In this document: positions 6,860 to 7,206 of the stretch, piece after piece
How the letters are laid out: each line of letters opens with the position of its first letter
How positions within the stretch are numbered: the first letter of the stretch is position 1
Position numbers and translations under genes: made by a program
DNA from: JAJRXK01 sp964593155
GTDB taxonomy: Bacteria; Krumholzibacteriota; Krumholzibacteriia; JAJRXK01
Reading direction: 5' to 3'
Assembly: GCA_964593155.1 (NCBI GenBank)
Contig: CAZQHE010000175.1
Span: forward strand, 1-7,206
DNA length: 7,206 nucleotides
Notes under the pieces: generated by a model
Database searches by the model: none
Told to the model about the DNA's origin: nothing
Seen by the model: the letters and a program-made list of their open reading frames with translations, nothing else

Positions 6860-7206
6860 ATGAGCGACGACGAGGCTGGGCGCGTGATCGTGATCGGGGG
6901 TGGGCCGGGCGGCTATGCGGCTGCCTTCCGCGCCGCGGACCGCGGACTCCCGGTGACCGTGGTCGACGAGAGCGACGGTCTCGGCGGCGTCTGCGTCGAC
7001 CGTGGTTGCATCCCGTCGAAGGCACTGCTGACGATCATGGAGACCATTCTTCGCGCCCGCGAGGCGAGCGAGGCCGGTGTCCACTTCGACGACCCCTCGA
7101 TCGATCTCGACGCTCTGCGCACGTGGAAGGACGAGATCGTGGATCGCCTGGTCGGCGGTCTCGATTCGCTGGCGGAACGTCGTGACATCGAACACCTGCG
7201 CGGACG
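6860..7206 (+). CDS. lpdA: Dihydrolipoamide dehydrogenase (E3), N-terminal part; continues beyond window
   Basis: The frame is open from ATG 6860 to the right edge, giving 115 residues of a protein normally about 460-480 long. E3 reoxidises the dihydrolipoyl arm of E2 and passes electrons through FAD to NAD+. RVIVIGGGPGGYAAAFRAAD at 8-27 is the FAD-binding Rossmann motif (GGGPGG at 13-18). VVDESDGLGGVCVDRGCIPSK at 34-54 holds the redox-active Cys45 and Cys50. The usual form is GGTCLNVGCIPSK, and here the residues between the cysteines are V-D-R-G. The Shine-Dalgarno GGAGGA at 6849-6854 sits five bases from the ATG, and the gap from the E2 stop is 13 bases, so it is the last visible member of the operon. 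The rest of the FAD, NAD and interface domains is out of view. A related flavoprotein disulfide reductase is possible, but position after E2 makes E3 by far the best call. Confidence 0.92.
   Translation, partial: MSDDEAGRVIVIGGGPGGYAAAFRAADRGLPVTVVDESDGLGGVCVDRGCIPSKALLTIMETILRAREASEAGVHFDDPSIDLDALRTWKDEIVDRLVGGLDSLAERRDIEHLRG

Noticed and set aside
1..7206. CRISPR arrays, insertion sequences, tRNA or rRNA genes
   Set aside because: I saw no spaced direct repeats, transposase, terminal inverted repeats, or RNA-gene signatures in the window.

Overview
The window is high-GC bacterial-looking chromosomal DNA and every supported gene lies on the plus strand. From left to right it holds the tail of a methyltransferase-like gene, a two-gene type II toxin-antitoxin module, a long aconitase gene, and a cluster for a heterotetramer-type pyruvate dehydrogenase complex (E1 alpha, E1 beta, E2, and the start of E3, which runs off the right edge). 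The high GC, the GTG/TTG starts with strong Shine-Dalgarno sequences, the 4-base overlaps between genes, and the almost complete absence of TTA, CTA and TCA codons all fit a GC-rich bacterium. I cannot name a phylum. The Aquifex-type short aconitase argues against a typical enterobacterial or actinobacterial AcnA/AcnB context. The central-metabolism proteins are rich in Asp/Glu and poor in Lys, which hints at a salt-adapted or marine organism but may partly reflect GC content. Layout: <1-321 is the C-terminal end of a probable class I SAM-dependent methyltransferase. Bases 322-442 hold a plausible sigma-70-type promoter and an inverted repeat for the module at 443-1008 (Phd/YefM-like antitoxin, then RelE/ParE-like toxin, overlapping by 4 bases). 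Bases 1009-1250 are non-coding and contain several GC-rich potential hairpins but no promoter I can recognise. Aconitase occupies 1251-3212. A 165-base gap with small palindromes follows, and then 3378-4484 (E1 alpha), 4481-5470 (E1 beta), 5467-6846 (E2) and 6860->7206 (E3) form a tightly packed operon. Together the metabolic genes cover pyruvate to acetyl-CoA (E1, E2, E3) and citrate to isocitrate (aconitase), the entry and second step of the TCA cycle. Citrate synthase, which would join them, is not in the window. The E1/E2 genes could in principle encode a branched-chain 2-oxoacid dehydrogenase, but similarity to known PDH subunits and the aconitase neighbour favour pyruvate. I did not find an undescribed system here. 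The points most worth a second look are the acidic proteome signature, the acidic E2 linker, the operator-like repeat over the toxin-antitoxin promoter, and the possibly structured leader before aconitase.
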